In this document: one piece after another, positions 48,637 to 57,174 of the stretch
How the letters are laid out: each line of letters opens with the position of its first letter
Numbering within the stretch: the stretch's first letter is position 1
NCBI RefSeq assembly: GCF_018342065.1
Contig: NZ_JAFDOE010000001.1
Coordinates: 186,001-250,000 of the forward strand
Length of the DNA: 64,000 nt
From: Citrobacter sp. FP75
GTDB lineage: Bacteria > Pseudomonadota > Gammaproteobacteria > Enterobacterales > Enterobacteriaceae
Direction of reading: 5' to 3'
The notes under the pieces: model-generated
Told to the model about the DNA's origin: nothing
The model's input: only the letters and a program-made list of their open reading frames with translations
Database searches by the model: none
Program-made: the position numbers and the translations under genes

Positions 48637-48825
48637 TGAAGAGGTCCTAAACCGCAGGGAAGGGAGTAGGAGAATGTTAAGCAAAATCATTAATTTTCTA
48701 AATACATTTAACCTTAATCCGGGCTTTACGGTGCCTGAGTTGTTACCAGGTGATTTCCTGGATACCCGTGGACGAGCAGAAAAAACAACATTCGTACACT
48801 TCGCAAGCAACCAGAACAAAAGGCA

Positions 48826-48853
48826 TTGACTCAGCAGGCGCTGACCGTATAAT
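48826..48853 (+). promoter_or_regulatory. Promoter of argU
   Basis: TTGACT (48826-48831) and a perfect TATAAT (48848-48853) are separated by 16 bp, with the tRNA starting 38 bp after the -10 box. This is a strong sigma-70 promoter. Confidence 0.88.
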
Positions 48854-48891
48854 TCACGCGTTTCATCCGCATGAAGTAACCACTTCGCAAT

Positions 48892-48968
48892 GCGCCCTTA
48901 GCTCAGTTGGATAGAGCAACGGCCTTCTAAGCCGTAGGTCGTAGGTTCGAATCCTACAGGGCGTACCA
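48892..48968 (+). tRNA. argU: tRNA-Arg(UCU), argU (fimU in Salmonella)
   Basis: The 77-nt gene begins GCGCCCTTAGCTCAGTTGG and ends with an encoded CCA. The anticodon TCT is at 48926-48928 in loop CTTCTAA. The T arm is GTAGG TTCGAAT CCTAC. The acceptor stem GCGCCCT/AGGGCGT closes with a G-U pair at 1-72. It reads the rare AGA and AGG codons. In E. coli K-12 this gene is the DLP12 prophage attachment site. No duplicated 3' fragment or integrase is seen here. Confidence 0.97.
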
Positions 48969-49078
48969 TTTCGACAGCATTTATCTCTCATCATCCCTGT
49001 TGCATTCGCCATTACGCCTAACCTGTAACCTCGTAGTAGACATTTTCCGCAAGATTCAGGAAATGCGTAACGGACAGC

Positions 49079-49106
49079 AACGGGAGCGTATTCGCTCCCG
49101 TTTTCG
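49079..49106 (+). terminator. Hairpin downstream of argU
   Basis: AACGGGAGCG (49079-49088) pairs perfectly with CGCTCCCGTT (49093-49102) across TATT, then TTCGTCATTTTT. It is placed to end argU transcripts about 110 nt beyond the tRNA and may also serve the convergent usp gene. Confidence 0.75.
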
Positions 49107-49123
49107 TCATTTTTCCGATGACA

Positions 49124-49552
49124 TCACCGTACAACAAGAACCGGACATTTTGCGTGGCGCACCACGGCTGAGGCCGTTGAACCCAGCAGATAAGTGCTAA
49201 AACCTGGCTTATGTGAACCGATGACGATGAGTTCCGCGTCTACTGCTTCCGCGAGCTTCAGGATCTGATCTTTAGGCGGGCCGTAAACCACGTGGAGCTC
49301 CGTCCTGCCGGCAGGAATGTTGAATTGCTTAACGATCTCTTCCAGCTTTTCGGTGGCCTTAACCTGAATGCCACTTCTGTCCGGAAATTCACTGGAGTAG
49401 GCCAGTCCTAATGATGCGTAGAATGGGACGGTGGGGATAACGGCTAAAAAATGGACCTTTGCCGTTTTTGCATGCGCCTCGACCTGAGGAATCACCTGGC
49501 GAGTTAAATCGGTTTCGGAGATATCAATCGGCACCAGAATAGAACGATACAT
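49124..49552 (-). CDS. UspF/UspG-like universal stress protein
   Basis: Starting at the ATG read from 49552, after AGGTGG, gives 142 residues (MYRSILVPIDISETDLTRQ). Upstream GTGs are less likely. The single Usp domain ends with the ATP-binding pattern IGSHKPGFSTYLLGSTASAV followed by RHAKCPVLVVR. This places it with UspF/UspG-type ATP-binding proteins. Compared with E. coli UspF as remembered it is clearly related but distinct, so it may be a paralogue rather than the orthologue. It is convergent with argU. Confidence 0.88.
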   Translation of the reverse strand: MYRSILVPIDISETDLTRQVIPQVEAHAKTAKVHFLAVIPTVPFYASLGLAYSSEFPDRSGIQVKATEKLEEIVKQFNIPAGRTELHVVYGPPKDQILKLAEAVDAELIVIGSHKPGFSTYLLGSTASAVVRHAKCPVLVVR

Positions 49553-49917
49553 ATTCACCACCTCTTGTTTGTTTTACCGTCCTCTTGAGTGTAGCGAATT
49601 GGCACCTTGTGTAATAAGTGACCAGATCAAGGATGTGTGACTATCCCCCTGTCTATCGCGTGGCGAAAGAGATTTATCTTTGCCTTTTTTCATTGTATAT
49701 TTATTTATATAGCGAGTGGGTATTTAAGGTAATATTCATCCCTGTGCTGCATTCTCCACTTTTTACGCTGATATTTTATTTAATAATGGATTTTTAAACT
49801 AATATTCGAGTTTTATATTCTGTTTTTAAGCTAAATTATATAGATACATTCTTATTATATTAAATATGCGATCGCCTTCAAACTTGCCTACATGCTAATT
49901 ATCATTCCCTTCCAGTT

Positions 49918-49931
49918 TTGATGAAGGTCAA
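49918..49931. promoter_or_regulatory. Candidate FNR site upstream of torY
   Basis: TTGATGAAGGTCAA matches the FNR consensus TTGAT-N4-ATCAA with one mismatch. It is centred 73 bp before the torY ATG. If it acts at -41.5, transcription would begin near 49966, just after a TAATTAT that could be the -10. Confidence 0.6.
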
Positions 49932-49960
49932 GAAGTAACCAGGTCGGTGTAATTATTGTC

Positions 49961-49976
49961 TACCTATTAAAGGGTA
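49961..49976. promoter_or_regulatory. Candidate NarL/NarP 7-2-7 site at the torY promoter
   Basis: TACCTATTAAAGGGTA is two heptamers facing each other with a 2-bp gap, TACCTAT and (reverse) TACCCTT, against consensus TACYYMT; one position deviates. It would overlap the transcription start predicted from the FNR site, fitting nitrate repression of a TMAO reductase. Confidence 0.5.
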
Positions 49977-49997
49977 CGTGGCCTGTGGGAATGAAAG

Positions 49998-51092
49998 ATG
50001 AGAAAAATAAATAAAACCATCCTCTGGACAATGCTGCTGTGTATTGTTCTGGGAGCCGTTATTGTTTTGGCTGGGCAATGGACATTGCATAAAACGTCGA
50101 GTACTGAGTTTTGTCTGTCATGCCATACCATGCAGGCACCTTACGAGGAATATACCGGCTCGGTCCATTTTCAGAATAAGAAAGGTATTCGCGCTGAATG
50201 TGCAGATTGTCATATTCCGCAAGGTGGACTGGATTACCTGATGGCGAAGGTGCGAGCGACAAAAGATGTTTACCATCAGTTAGTCACTAAAAAGATCGAT
50301 ACCCCAGAAAAATTTGAAGAACATCGCCTGGAAATGGCACAAACCGTGTGGGCGCAATTGAAAGCCAGTGATTCGGCCACCTGCCGTAGCTGCCACAGTA
50401 TGGACGCGATGGATCTTGCCGCACAAAGCGCCGATGCGCAGAAAATGCATAAAATGGGCATTGCGGAAAAACAAACCTGTATTGATTGCCACAAAGGCGT
50501 CGCTCATTTCCCTCCTGAAATAAAAATGGATGACAGCGCCCTTAAAGGGCTTGAAGCGCAGTCCGCATCAACTCCCGTAACGGCGAAAGAACTTTATGTT
50601 GTCAGTAATACCGCGCTTGGCGACCTGGGTACGGTCTATCCGGCGACCAAAATGCAGGTACTGAAATCGACGGATAATTCGCGACTGGTTGAGATTCGCG
50701 GCAGCCAGATGCAGGGAACGGAACAAATCATTTATTACGCGGCGGGTCAGCGCCTGATCCTCGCCAGCCTGAGTGAAAAAGGACAGCAGTCGCTCAAGAT
50801 TCTCTCTGACTGGAAAGCAGATGACTACGGCAATACGTGGCGGGACGTGGCTCTGCAAGGAGAATGGAGCGGTTCTGCTCTTGCCAGCCGTGAACCGATG
50901 TGGGATTACGCACGCAAGCTCGACAATGTGTATTGCGCTGGCTGCCACGCGCCGATCCCTGCTAATCACTTTACGCTCAACGCCTGGCCTTCGGTGGCAA
51001 AAGGGATGGGCGCTCGCACCAATATCAGTGAAAACGAACTGGATATCCTGAGCCGTTACTTCCAGTACAACGCGAAAGACATGAATAAATAA
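49998..51092 (+). CDS. torY: TorY, pentaheme c-type cytochrome of the TorYZ TMAO reductase
   Basis: The 364-residue product has an N-terminal membrane anchor (about 8-28) and five CXXCH heme sites at 39-43, 68-72, 129-133, 161-165 and 313-317. The first four form the NapC/NirT domain and the fifth lies in the TorC-type C-terminal domain. It passes electrons from menaquinol to TorZ in the periplasm. GTGGGA precedes the ATG. It is close to E. coli TorY (YecK, 366 residues), which in E. coli lies elsewhere on the chromosome. Confidence 0.94.
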   Translation: MRKINKTILWTMLLCIVLGAVIVLAGQWTLHKTSSTEFCLSCHTMQAPYEEYTGSVHFQNKKGIRAECADCHIPQGGLDYLMAKVRATKDVYHQLVTKKIDTPEKFEEHRLEMAQTVWAQLKASDSATCRSCHSMDAMDLAAQSADAQKMHKMGIAEKQTCIDCHKGVAHFPPEIKMDDSALKGLEAQSASTPVTAKELYVVSNTALGDLGTVYPATKMQVLKSTDNSRLVEIRGSQMQGTEQIIYYAAGQRLILASLSEKGQQSLKILSDWKADDYGNTWRDVALQGEWSGSALASREPMWDYARKLDNVYCAGCHAPIPANHFTLNAWPSVAKGMGARTNISENELDILSRYFQYNAKDMNK

Positions 51093-51113
51093 GCGATAAC
51101 ACCAGGAGAAATC

Positions 51114-53558
51114 ATGAAACTCACAAGACGTGACTTTATCAAGACGGCTGGCGCGGCAACCGGGACTATGGCGATTTCTTCGGTGATCCCGATGCCAGCC
51201 TGGGCTGAAGGCGAAAATGGCGGGGCAATCCTGACGGCCGCACGTTGGGGTGCGGTGTATGTGGAAGTGAAAGACGGTAAAGTGGTTTCCTCAAAAGGCG
51301 CATTACCAAAAACCGTGCCGAACTCCTTACAACAAACCGCACCGGACCAGGTGCATACCAATATCCGCGTAAAATATCCGATGGTGCGCAAAAGCTATCT
51401 GGAAAACCCAGGTAAAGCAGACGGCAAACGCGGCAGCGATCCTTTTGTGCGGGTGAGTTGGGATCAAGCCCTGAAACTCATCCATGAACAACATAGCCGG
51501 ATCCGCAGCAGCTATGGTCCAGCTTCGATATTTGCCGGTTCTTATGGCTGGCGCTCCAGCGGCGTTTTGCATAAAGCGCAAACGTTGCTGCAACGTTACA
51601 TGAGCATGGCGGGCGGATATGCCGGACACTCAGGGGATTATTCAACCGGGGCCGCACAGGTCATCATGCCCTACGTTGTGGGATCGGTTGAAGTCTACGA
51701 GCAGCAAACTACCTGGCCAATGGTGCTTGAGCACAGTCAGGTCGTGGTGCTGTGGGGGATGAACCCGCTCAATACGTTAAAAATTGCCTGGAGCAGCACA
51801 GATGAACAAGGGATTGAATACTTTAATCTGCTGAAGAAATCAGGGAAAAGCGTCATCGCCATCGATCCTATGCGTTCTGAAACGATTGAATTCTTCGGTG
51901 ATAACGCCACCTGGATTGCGCCACATATGGGCACCGACGTGGCGATGATGCTTGGGATTGCCCACACGCTGGTGAAGAAAAACCTCCACGACAAAGCGTT
52001 CCTGGAAAAATACACCACCGGATACCCGCAGTTTGAAGAGTATCTGCTCGGTAAGAGCGACAACATTGAGAAAACCGCTGAGTGGGCTTCCGGCGTGTGC
52101 GGTGTACCTGCAGAACAGTTGGAAAAACTGGCAGACATTTTCTCCAGTAACAAAACCATGTTAATGGCTGGGTGGGGGATCCAACGCCAGCAATACGGCG
52201 AGCAAAAACACTGGATGCTGGTGACGCTGGCGGCCATGCTGGGGCAAATTGGTACCGAAGGCGGTGGTTTTGGTTTCTCTTACCACTACTCTAACGGCGG
52301 CAACCCGACGCGCACCGGTGGGGTATTACCGGCGATATCCGCCAAAATTGAGGGCGGTTCGTCAGCGGGAAACGACTGGGCGGTTTCTGATGCGGTAACC
52401 AGCCTGCCGGTGGCGCGAATCGTCGAAGCGCTGGAAAACCCTGGCGGCAAATATCAGCATAATGGTAAAGAGCAGATCTTCCCGGAGATCAAAATGATCT
52501 GGTGGGCAGGTGGCGCTAACTTTACCCATCATCAGGATACTAACCGTTTAATTAAAGCCTGGCAGAAGCCCGAACTGGTTGTTATCTCCGAGTGCTACTG
52601 GACCGCAGCGGCCAAACACGCCGATATTGTCCTGCCAATTACCACCTCGTTTGAGCGTAACGATCTGACCATGACCGGCGACTACAGTAACCAGCATCTG
52701 GTGCCGATGAAGCAGGTCATCGCGCCGCAGTTTGAAGCGCGCAGTGATTTTGACGTATTTGCCGATCTGGCCGAAATGCTCAAACCAGGCGGAAAAGCGG
52801 TCTATAACGAAGGCAAAGATGAAATGGCGTGGTTGAAGCAATTCTACGACGTTGCGCAGAAGGCCGCCCGCGCCCAGCGTGTCGCGATGCCACAGTTCAA
52901 TGCATTCTGGCAGCAGAATAAATTGATCGAAATGCGTGAAAATGAGAAGAACAACAAATATATTCGCTATGCCGATTTCCGCAGCGATCCGGTGATGAAC
53001 GCACTCGGTACGCCGAGCGGTAAGATAGAAATCTACTCGAAAACGATTGAGGGCTATAAATATAAAGACTGTCCGCCACATGCCTCCTGGATTGAACCGG
53101 ATGAGTGGAAAGGCTCTGCGGATAAGGATCAGCTGCAACTACTGACGGCACACCCGGCACATCGTCTACATAGCCAGTTGAACTACGCGTTGCTGCGCAA
53201 AGAGTACGCCATTGCCAATCGCGAACCGGTGACGATTCATCCGGATGACGCAAAAGCCAGAGGTATTGCCGAGGGTGATCTGGTGCGTGTCTGGAATGCG
53301 CGTGGACAGGTGCTGGTGGGGGCGCACGTCAGCGACGGGATCAAACCTGGGATCATCTGTATTCACGAAGGGGCCTGGCCAGATATTGAAAACGGTATAT
53401 GTAAAAACGGCGGGGCCAACGTATTGACGGCGGATATTCCAACCTCAAGACTGGCGAATGGCTGCGCAGGTAATACTAGTCTGGTGTACGCGGAGAAATA
53501 TACTGGCGAAGCGCCAAAACTCACCGTCTTTGATGAGCCTGAAATCGTCACTATGTAA
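51114..53558 (+). CDS. torZ: TorZ, periplasmic molybdopterin TMAO/N-oxide reductase
   Basis: The 814-residue enzyme starts with a twin-arginine signal, TRRDFIK at 4-10, cleaved near PAWA at 31. The body has the DMSO-reductase-family bis-MGD fold with [11 protein letters not shown] at about 172-182; Ser177 is the expected molybdenum ligand. No N-terminal iron-sulfur Cys cluster is present, as in TorA/TorZ/BisC. It reduces TMAO and biotin sulfoxide anaerobically. A 21-bp gap follows torY and AGGAG precedes the ATG. Confidence 0.94.
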   Translation: MKLTRRDFIKTAGAATGTMAISSVIPMPAWAEGENGGAILTAARWGAVYVEVKDGKVVSSKGALPKTVPNSLQQTAPDQVHTNIRVKYPMVRKSYLENPGKADGKRGSDPFVRVSWDQALKLIHEQHSRIRSSYGPASIFAGSYGWRSSGVLHKAQTLLQRYMSMAGGYAGHSGDYSTGAAQVIMPYVVGSVEVYEQQTTWPMVLEHSQVVVLWGMNPLNTLKIAWSSTDEQGIEYFNLLKKSGKSVIAIDPMRSETIEFFGDNATWIAPHMGTDVAMMLGIAHTLVKKNLHDKAFLEKYTTGYPQFEEYLLGKSDNIEKTAEWASGVCGVPAEQLEKLADIFSSNKTMLMAGWGIQRQQYGEQKHWMLVTLAAMLGQIGTEGGGFGFSYHYSNGGNPTRTGGVLPAISAKIEGGSSAGNDWAVSDAVTSLPVARIVEALENPGGKYQHNGKEQIFPEIKMIWWAGGANFTHHQDTNRLIKAWQKPELVVISECYWTAAAKHADIVLPITTSFERNDLTMTGDYSNQHLVPMKQVIAPQFEARSDFDVFADLAEMLKPGGKAVYNEGKDEMAWLKQFYDVAQKAARAQRVAMPQFNAFWQQNKLIEMRENEKNNKYIRYADFRSDPVMNALGTPSGKIEIYSKTIEGYKYKDCPPHASWIEPDEWKGSADKDQLQLLTAHPAHRLHSQLNYALLRKEYAIANREPVTIHPDDAKARGIAEGDLVRVWNARGQVLVGAHVSDGIKPGIICIHEGAWPDIENGICKNGGANVLTADIPTSRLANGCAGNTSLVYAEKYTGEAPKLTVFDEPEIVTM

Positions 53559-53570
53559 TAATGACTGATA

Positions 53571-53598
53571 AACGGGAACCGCAAGGTTCCCGTTTTTT
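53571..53598 (+). terminator. Intrinsic terminator after torZ
   Basis: AACGGGAACC (53571-53580) and GGTTCCCGTT (53585-53594) form a perfect 10-bp stem with a GCAA tetraloop, followed by TTTT. Confidence 0.92.
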
Positions 53599-53627
53599 AT
53601 TGCTGTTTTGGCAACGTTTTACGGTCG

Positions 53628-54431
53628 TTAGTCTGCCAGCACGATCACATCCCCCGTTGCAGGAGCATTTGTTCCAGGTAGCCACAATCGCCCCCATGAA
53701 CCGGTGCAGTGACAGCCGAGAACCGTGTCTGGTTTTTGTTGCTTAATAAATTGCCGTGTCTGCCATAGCTTAAAGGGCGACGCCGTGCGTAAATGAAATC
53801 CGCCGATCAGGGCGTGGATCTTTGTCATGCCGGTAATATTTTGACAATGGCGGACGATGTTTTCTATTCCCCGATGCCCGCAGCCGGTAATGATGACTAA
53901 CCCGCGCTCAGATTTATAGATCAATACACCTTCGTCGCTAATGTAATCCGGTTGGGGGGACTGTCCGTGAATAACGCCATAGGCTTGCGGAGCGGGCACG
54001 CTAATTTCGCCGGACCACAAAAAACGCTCACTAATGGCCAACGGTTCGCGGGTGTATTCCATAATGAGTCGAGAGTAGTCGTTATCGCGGGAGAGTTTTT
54101 TTATTTTTCGCGACGTTCCCGCGAAGTTTAGTGAGGCGTAACGCTCGCAGGCGATTTGAGGATGGCAAATGATACGACTGTTATCCGCAAGCCACGGCAC
54201 GCCGCCACAGTGATCATAATGGCCGTGCGAAAGTACCACGGCGGTAAGCTGCGATAAATCAACGCCCATTCGCGCGGCGTTCAGCATAAAGCTGTCATCC
54301 GGCCCGGTATCGAACAGGATAGTGGTTGTTTCATCCTGGACTAACAGACTTAATCCAGGCTTTGCCCGTAATGATGTATCTGCGCCAGCAGCGCGTCTGT
54401 TTTCAAGCAATACCGTCAGGGTTAACGCCAC
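53628..54431 (-). CDS. Metallo-beta-lactamase-fold hydrolase, COG1237 type
   Basis: The 267-residue protein starts at a GTG (54431) with GGAG upstream. The metal motif HGHYDH is at about 70-75, a second His region at TGCGHRGIEN and a third at GGFHL, with a late GCHCTGSW. This is the pattern of the 7,8-dihydropterin-6-methyl-aminobenzene-phosphate-synthase-like family. Substrate unknown. No signal peptide, so cytoplasmic. It lies between torYZ and the cus region with no clear link to either. Confidence 0.78.
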   Translation of the reverse strand: MALTLTVLLENRRAAGADTSLRAKPGLSLLVQDETTTILFDTGPDDSFMLNAARMGVDLSQLTAVVLSHGHYDHCGGVPWLADNSRIICHPQIACERYASLNFAGTSRKIKKLSRDNDYSRLIMEYTREPLAISERFLWSGEISVPAPQAYGVIHGQSPQPDYISDEGVLIYKSERGLVIITGCGHRGIENIVRHCQNITGMTKIHALIGGFHLRTASPFKLWQTRQFIKQQKPDTVLGCHCTGSWGRLWLPGTNAPATGDVIVLAD

Positions 54432-54477
54432 GTCTGACTCCAGTATTAAAACGGCATACTGTAGCGCAGGGTATTTG

Positions 54478-54503
54478 AGAGCGTTGTGATCGCAACGCTC
54501 TTT
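54478..54503. terminator. Hairpin downstream of the SilE-like gene
   Basis: AGAGCGTTG (54478-54486) pairs with CAACGCTCT (54493-54501), followed on the plus strand by TT. It separates the SilE-like gene from the metallo-beta-lactamase gene; its T-tract is weak in both directions. Confidence 0.5.
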
Positions 54504-54514
54504 AGCGTTATCCG

Positions 54515-54727
54515 TTATCGCGCACGATTTGCCTGGGCGCGGTGTTTTTCCGCTTGCTGTTCATGGGCATAGGAATGACCATTATTCATCGACTGATGTA
54601 CGACCATCGCTTTCTCATGTTCATTCATTTGTGCAAATGATTGTGCGTGAGGTGACGTTTCTGCCGCATTAACGCCAGCTGAAATAAAAAATGCGATAGC
54701 TAAAAAAGAGGACATCTTATTCATCAT
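54515..54727 (-). CDS. Short SilE/PcoE-like periplasmic silver/copper-binding protein
   Basis: The 70-residue product (69 if the second of two adjacent ATGs is used; AGGAG suits the second slightly better) has a signal peptide cut near VNAA (22). The mature part is about 48 residues. MNEHEKAMVVHQSMNNG (34-50) closely resembles the SilE repeat MNEHERAAVAHEFMNNG as I remember it. It carries the metal motifs MX2H (34-37) and HX2M (44-47), plus His51, 55 and 62. SilE has more than one such unit; this protein has one. It follows cusS on the same strand, as silE follows silRS. Confidence 0.8.
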   Translation of the reverse strand: MMNKMSSFLAIAFFISAGVNAAETSPHAQSFAQMNEHEKAMVVHQSMNNGHSYAHEQQAEKHRAQANRAR

Positions 54728-54755
54728 ATTTCTCCTGTGTGAGTTTACGGAAGAA

Positions 54756-54809
54756 ATTATAATTAGCGAGGACTGTCAGCGGCGTGACAAGATTATGACG
54801 GTTATGTCA
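54756..54809 (-). promoter_or_regulatory. Promoter of the SilE-like gene with CusR-like half-sites
   Basis: On the minus strand a perfect TATAAT occupies 54761-54756. Upstream, TGACGGTTATGTCA (54796-54809) fits the CusR core TGACA-N4-TGTCA with one mismatch, and further TGTCA and TGACA half-sites lie at 54774-54778 and 54785-54789. No good -35 hexamer is present, which suits activator-dependent transcription. Confidence 0.55.
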
Positions 54810-54836
54810 GAGAATAAATAAAAATACCCGGTCGTC

Positions 54837-54864
54837 ACCGGATGGCGTATTTGCGCCATCCGGT
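54837..54864. repeat. REP-like hairpin downstream of cusS
   Basis: ACCGGATGGCG (54837-54847) and CGCCATCCGGT (54854-54864) form a perfect 11-bp stem of REP character, 4 bp past the cusS stop. On the minus strand a T-rich stretch (54816-54825) follows some 15 bp later, so it may also help termination. Confidence 0.7.
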
Positions 54865-54868
54865 AGGG

Positions 54869-56320
54869 TTAAATCGCATGTTTTGGCAGCGTCAGAATAA
54901 AACGGGTGGCGCGGGCGTCGGAGGTGACAGCCACTTTCCCCTGGTGGGCCGTAACAATCGATTTCACAATCGCCAGGCCAATGCCGCTACCTTCGCCTTT
55001 ACGCTGTCGTGACGGGTCCACGCGATAGAAACGATCGAAGAGTCGCGGAAGATGTTCTGCGGCGATGGGGTTTCCGGGGTTCTCGACGATAATCTGTACT
55101 TGGCCATCTGCCTCTTTAACTCGCACGGTCACCGACTGGCCTTTGGGCGTGTAGCGCATAGCGTTAGACAGCAGATTGCTCAGGGCTCTGCGCAGCATTA
55201 ACGGATCGCCAGACACCCAGCATGCGCGGCCCTCAAAGCGTAAACTGACCTCGCGCTCTTCTGCCCAGGCCTCGAAAAAGTCAAACACCTTACCGACTTC
55301 ATCCGCTAGGTTGAGCGCTGTCTTTTCCGGGATTAGCTGATTGTTGTCTGCCTGTGCCAGGAACAGCATATCGCTCACCATCTTCGACATCCGGCCAAAC
55401 TCTTCGAGATTGGAATAGAGCACATCTTCCAGTTCTTTCTGGCTACGGGGCTGGCTGAGCGCAATTTCCGTTTGTGTGACCAGGTTGGTGATGGGCGTGC
55501 GGATCTCATGGGCAATATCCGCTGAGAAATTGGACTGGCGTTTAAATACGTCCTCGATACGTTCGATCATGTGATTAAACGAACTCACCAGTTGTTCCAG
55601 TTCAATAGGAACGGCTTGGGGATCCAGGCGCACATCAAGATCTTTCGAGGTGATATTTTGGATGCGGCGACTGACATTACGGATCGGTTCATGACCTTTA
55701 TAAACGGCGAACAGCACGATAAAAACAATCATCATGCTAATTATCGATGCCGTCATAATCAGTTTGTTTTTCAGATCGTTAATATAATGCAGATGGAAAT
55801 CTATCGATAACGCTATATACAGCGTCAAGGCCGGTTTACCGTCCGCTAACTGGCCCACAGGCAAACGAATCATTCGCCAGTTGGAGGGGCTGTTTTGCCC
55901 GTGATCGTGATTCTGCGTGCGTAGCGTGGGGCCGGAGATTAAAAAGACGTTATTGTTACGGGCATTTTTATCCGGTGTCGCACTGGCGATAAATTGGCGC
56001 AGATCCGGCGCGCCAGGTGAATGGAAAATGGCCTTATGGTTGGTATCTTCCAGCGAAATAATGACGTTAGAGTAGCCGGAAACCACATTTTTTAGGGTTT
56101 CCAGCCGGCGGGATTCGGGTTCGTTGGGTTGATTGAGGATCCGTTCCAGCGTGGTGCTTATTTCTCTTAAATCGTTGATATCCTGCTCGGCAAAATGGAC
56201 CTTCACGGAGTGGATCATTATCCAGGCGAAGGCGAAAAATGAGGCGATGGTCGCCAGACTGATAAAAAAGGTCAGGCGCGTTGCCAGCGAAAAGGGGCGT
56301 TGCAGGCGCTTAATTGCCAT
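54869..56320 (-). CDS. cusS: CusS, copper/silver-sensing histidine kinase
   Basis: Starting at 56320 ([16 protein letters not shown]) gives 483 residues (E. coli 480) and an 11-bp overlap with cusR. It has two membrane helices flanking a periplasmic sensor, a HAMP domain, the H-box [12 protein letters not shown] with His271, and N, G1 (GSGIGLAIV) and ATP-lid boxes. The His-Phe after the first helix (VKVHF) and the His before the second (SIDFHLH) are retained. The Met/His-rich loop of E. coli is replaced by [17 protein letters not shown], with fewer Met and His. Confidence 0.94.
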   Translation of the reverse strand: MAIKRLQRPFSLATRLTFFISLATIASFFAFAWIMIHSVKVHFAEQDINDLREISTTLERILNQPNEPESRRLETLKNVVSGYSNVIISLEDTNHKAIFHSPGAPDLRQFIASATPDKNARNNNVFLISGPTLRTQNHDHGQNSPSNWRMIRLPVGQLADGKPALTLYIALSIDFHLHYINDLKNKLIMTASIISMMIVFIVLFAVYKGHEPIRNVSRRIQNITSKDLDVRLDPQAVPIELEQLVSSFNHMIERIEDVFKRQSNFSADIAHEIRTPITNLVTQTEIALSQPRSQKELEDVLYSNLEEFGRMSKMVSDMLFLAQADNNQLIPEKTALNLADEVGKVFDFFEAWAEEREVSLRFEGRACWVSGDPLMLRRALSNLLSNAMRYTPKGQSVTVRVKEADGQVQIIVENPGNPIAAEHLPRLFDRFYRVDPSRQRKGEGSGIGLAIVKSIVTAHQGKVAVTSDARATRFILTLPKHAI

Positions 56321-56993
56321 CTGGCACCTCAAGCATATATCCCACACCGCGCACGGTCTGAATCAGCTTCGGTTCAAAATCATTATCAATTTTAGCGCGC
56401 AGGCGCTTCACGGCGACGTCAATCGCATTGGTGTCGCTGTCAAAATTCATGTCCCAGACCTGCGAGGCAATCAGCGAGCGGGGCAACACTTCCCCCTGAT
56501 GGCGCAGGAAAAACTCGAGCAGCGTAAATTCTTTGCTGGTGAGGGTAATGCGGGTGCCGCTGCGGGTGACTTTTCGGCTGACCAGATCGACCATTAAATC
56601 CGCAACCTGAAACTGACTCTCGACAATCACCGCCGCTCCGCGACGCAGCAACGTTCTGACTCGCGCCAGCAGTTCGGCAAAGGCAAACGGTTTAACCAGG
56701 TAATCATCCGCCCCCAATTCCAGACCTTTGACCCGGTGTTCAATCGTACCCAGCGCGGTGAGGAGTAGAATCGGCATGCCTTTGCTGGCACTGCGCAGCA
56801 TACGCACGATATCCCAACCGTTCACGTCAGGCAGCATGATGTCGAGAATGATCAGGTCATAATCAGCGGTCATAGCCAGGTGATACCCGTTCAGGCCGTT
56901 ATCTGCCAAATCGACAACAAAACCGGCTTCCGTCAGGCCCTTAGTCAGGTACTCGCCGGTTTTTTTCTCATCTTCGACGACCAAAATTTTCAT
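56310..56993 (-). CDS. cusR: CusR, response regulator of the cus system
   Basis: Starting at 56993 ([20 protein letters not shown]) gives 227 residues, as in E. coli; five extra upstream codons are open. The OmpR-type receiver has its phosphoacceptor in [13 protein letters not shown] (Asp51). The winged helix includes [13 protein letters not shown] and [15 protein letters not shown]. It binds the palindrome at 57070-57091 to activate cusCFBA and its own operon in response to Cu(I) and Ag(I). Confidence 0.96.
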   Translation of the reverse strand: MKILVVEDEKKTGEYLTKGLTEAGFVVDLADNGLNGYHLAMTADYDLIILDIMLPDVNGWDIVRMLRSASKGMPILLLTALGTIEHRVKGLELGADDYLVKPFAFAELLARVRTLLRRGAAVIVESQFQVADLMVDLVSRKVTRSGTRITLTSKEFTLLEFFLRHQGEVLPRSLIASQVWDMNFDSDTNAIDVAVKRLRAKIDNDFEPKLIQTVRGVGYMLEVPDGN

Positions 56994-57069
56994 CACTTTC
57001 TCCTTCACCCACTGGCTGTGCGGGTTTCAATTCTAGAGAAGCGGGATCGGATAGCAATGAGTTATTGGG

Positions 57070-57091
57070 AAAATGACAGCTTTGTCATTTT
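57070..57091. promoter_or_regulatory. CusR box between cusR and cusC
   Basis: AAAATGACA (57070-57078) and TGTCATTTT (57083-57091) are perfect inverted repeats around GCTT. This matches the E. coli CusR box with TGACA-N4-TGTCA core. It lies 77 bp before the cusR start and 84 bp before the cusC start, serving both operons. Confidence 0.92.
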
Positions 57092-57174
57092 ACTGTCACC
57101 GCTTAAACAGAGTCGATTCGATAAGATGCACGGTAATAAATTCACATTCCAGTCCGGTTTGGACGAAAAGAACT

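Larger units (their letters stand above)
49553..49997. promoter_or_regulatory. Divergent regulatory region of the usp gene and torYZ
   Basis: The 445-bp gap is strongly AT-rich between 49670 and 49870. It carries a FNR-like site and a NarL-type palindrome close to torY (separate entries), with a possible -10 TAATTAT at 49950-49956. No open frame of note was seen. Confidence 0.65.

Noticed and set aside
48969-49123. Prophage or island remnant attached to argU
   Set aside because: No integrase, phage gene or second copy of the tRNA 3' end was seen; the gap holds only a hairpin.
57073-57174. Longer CusC N-terminus
   Set aside because: The extra residues begin inside the CusR box and would displace the lipoprotein signal; the ATG at 57175 gives a proper lipobox at Cys18.
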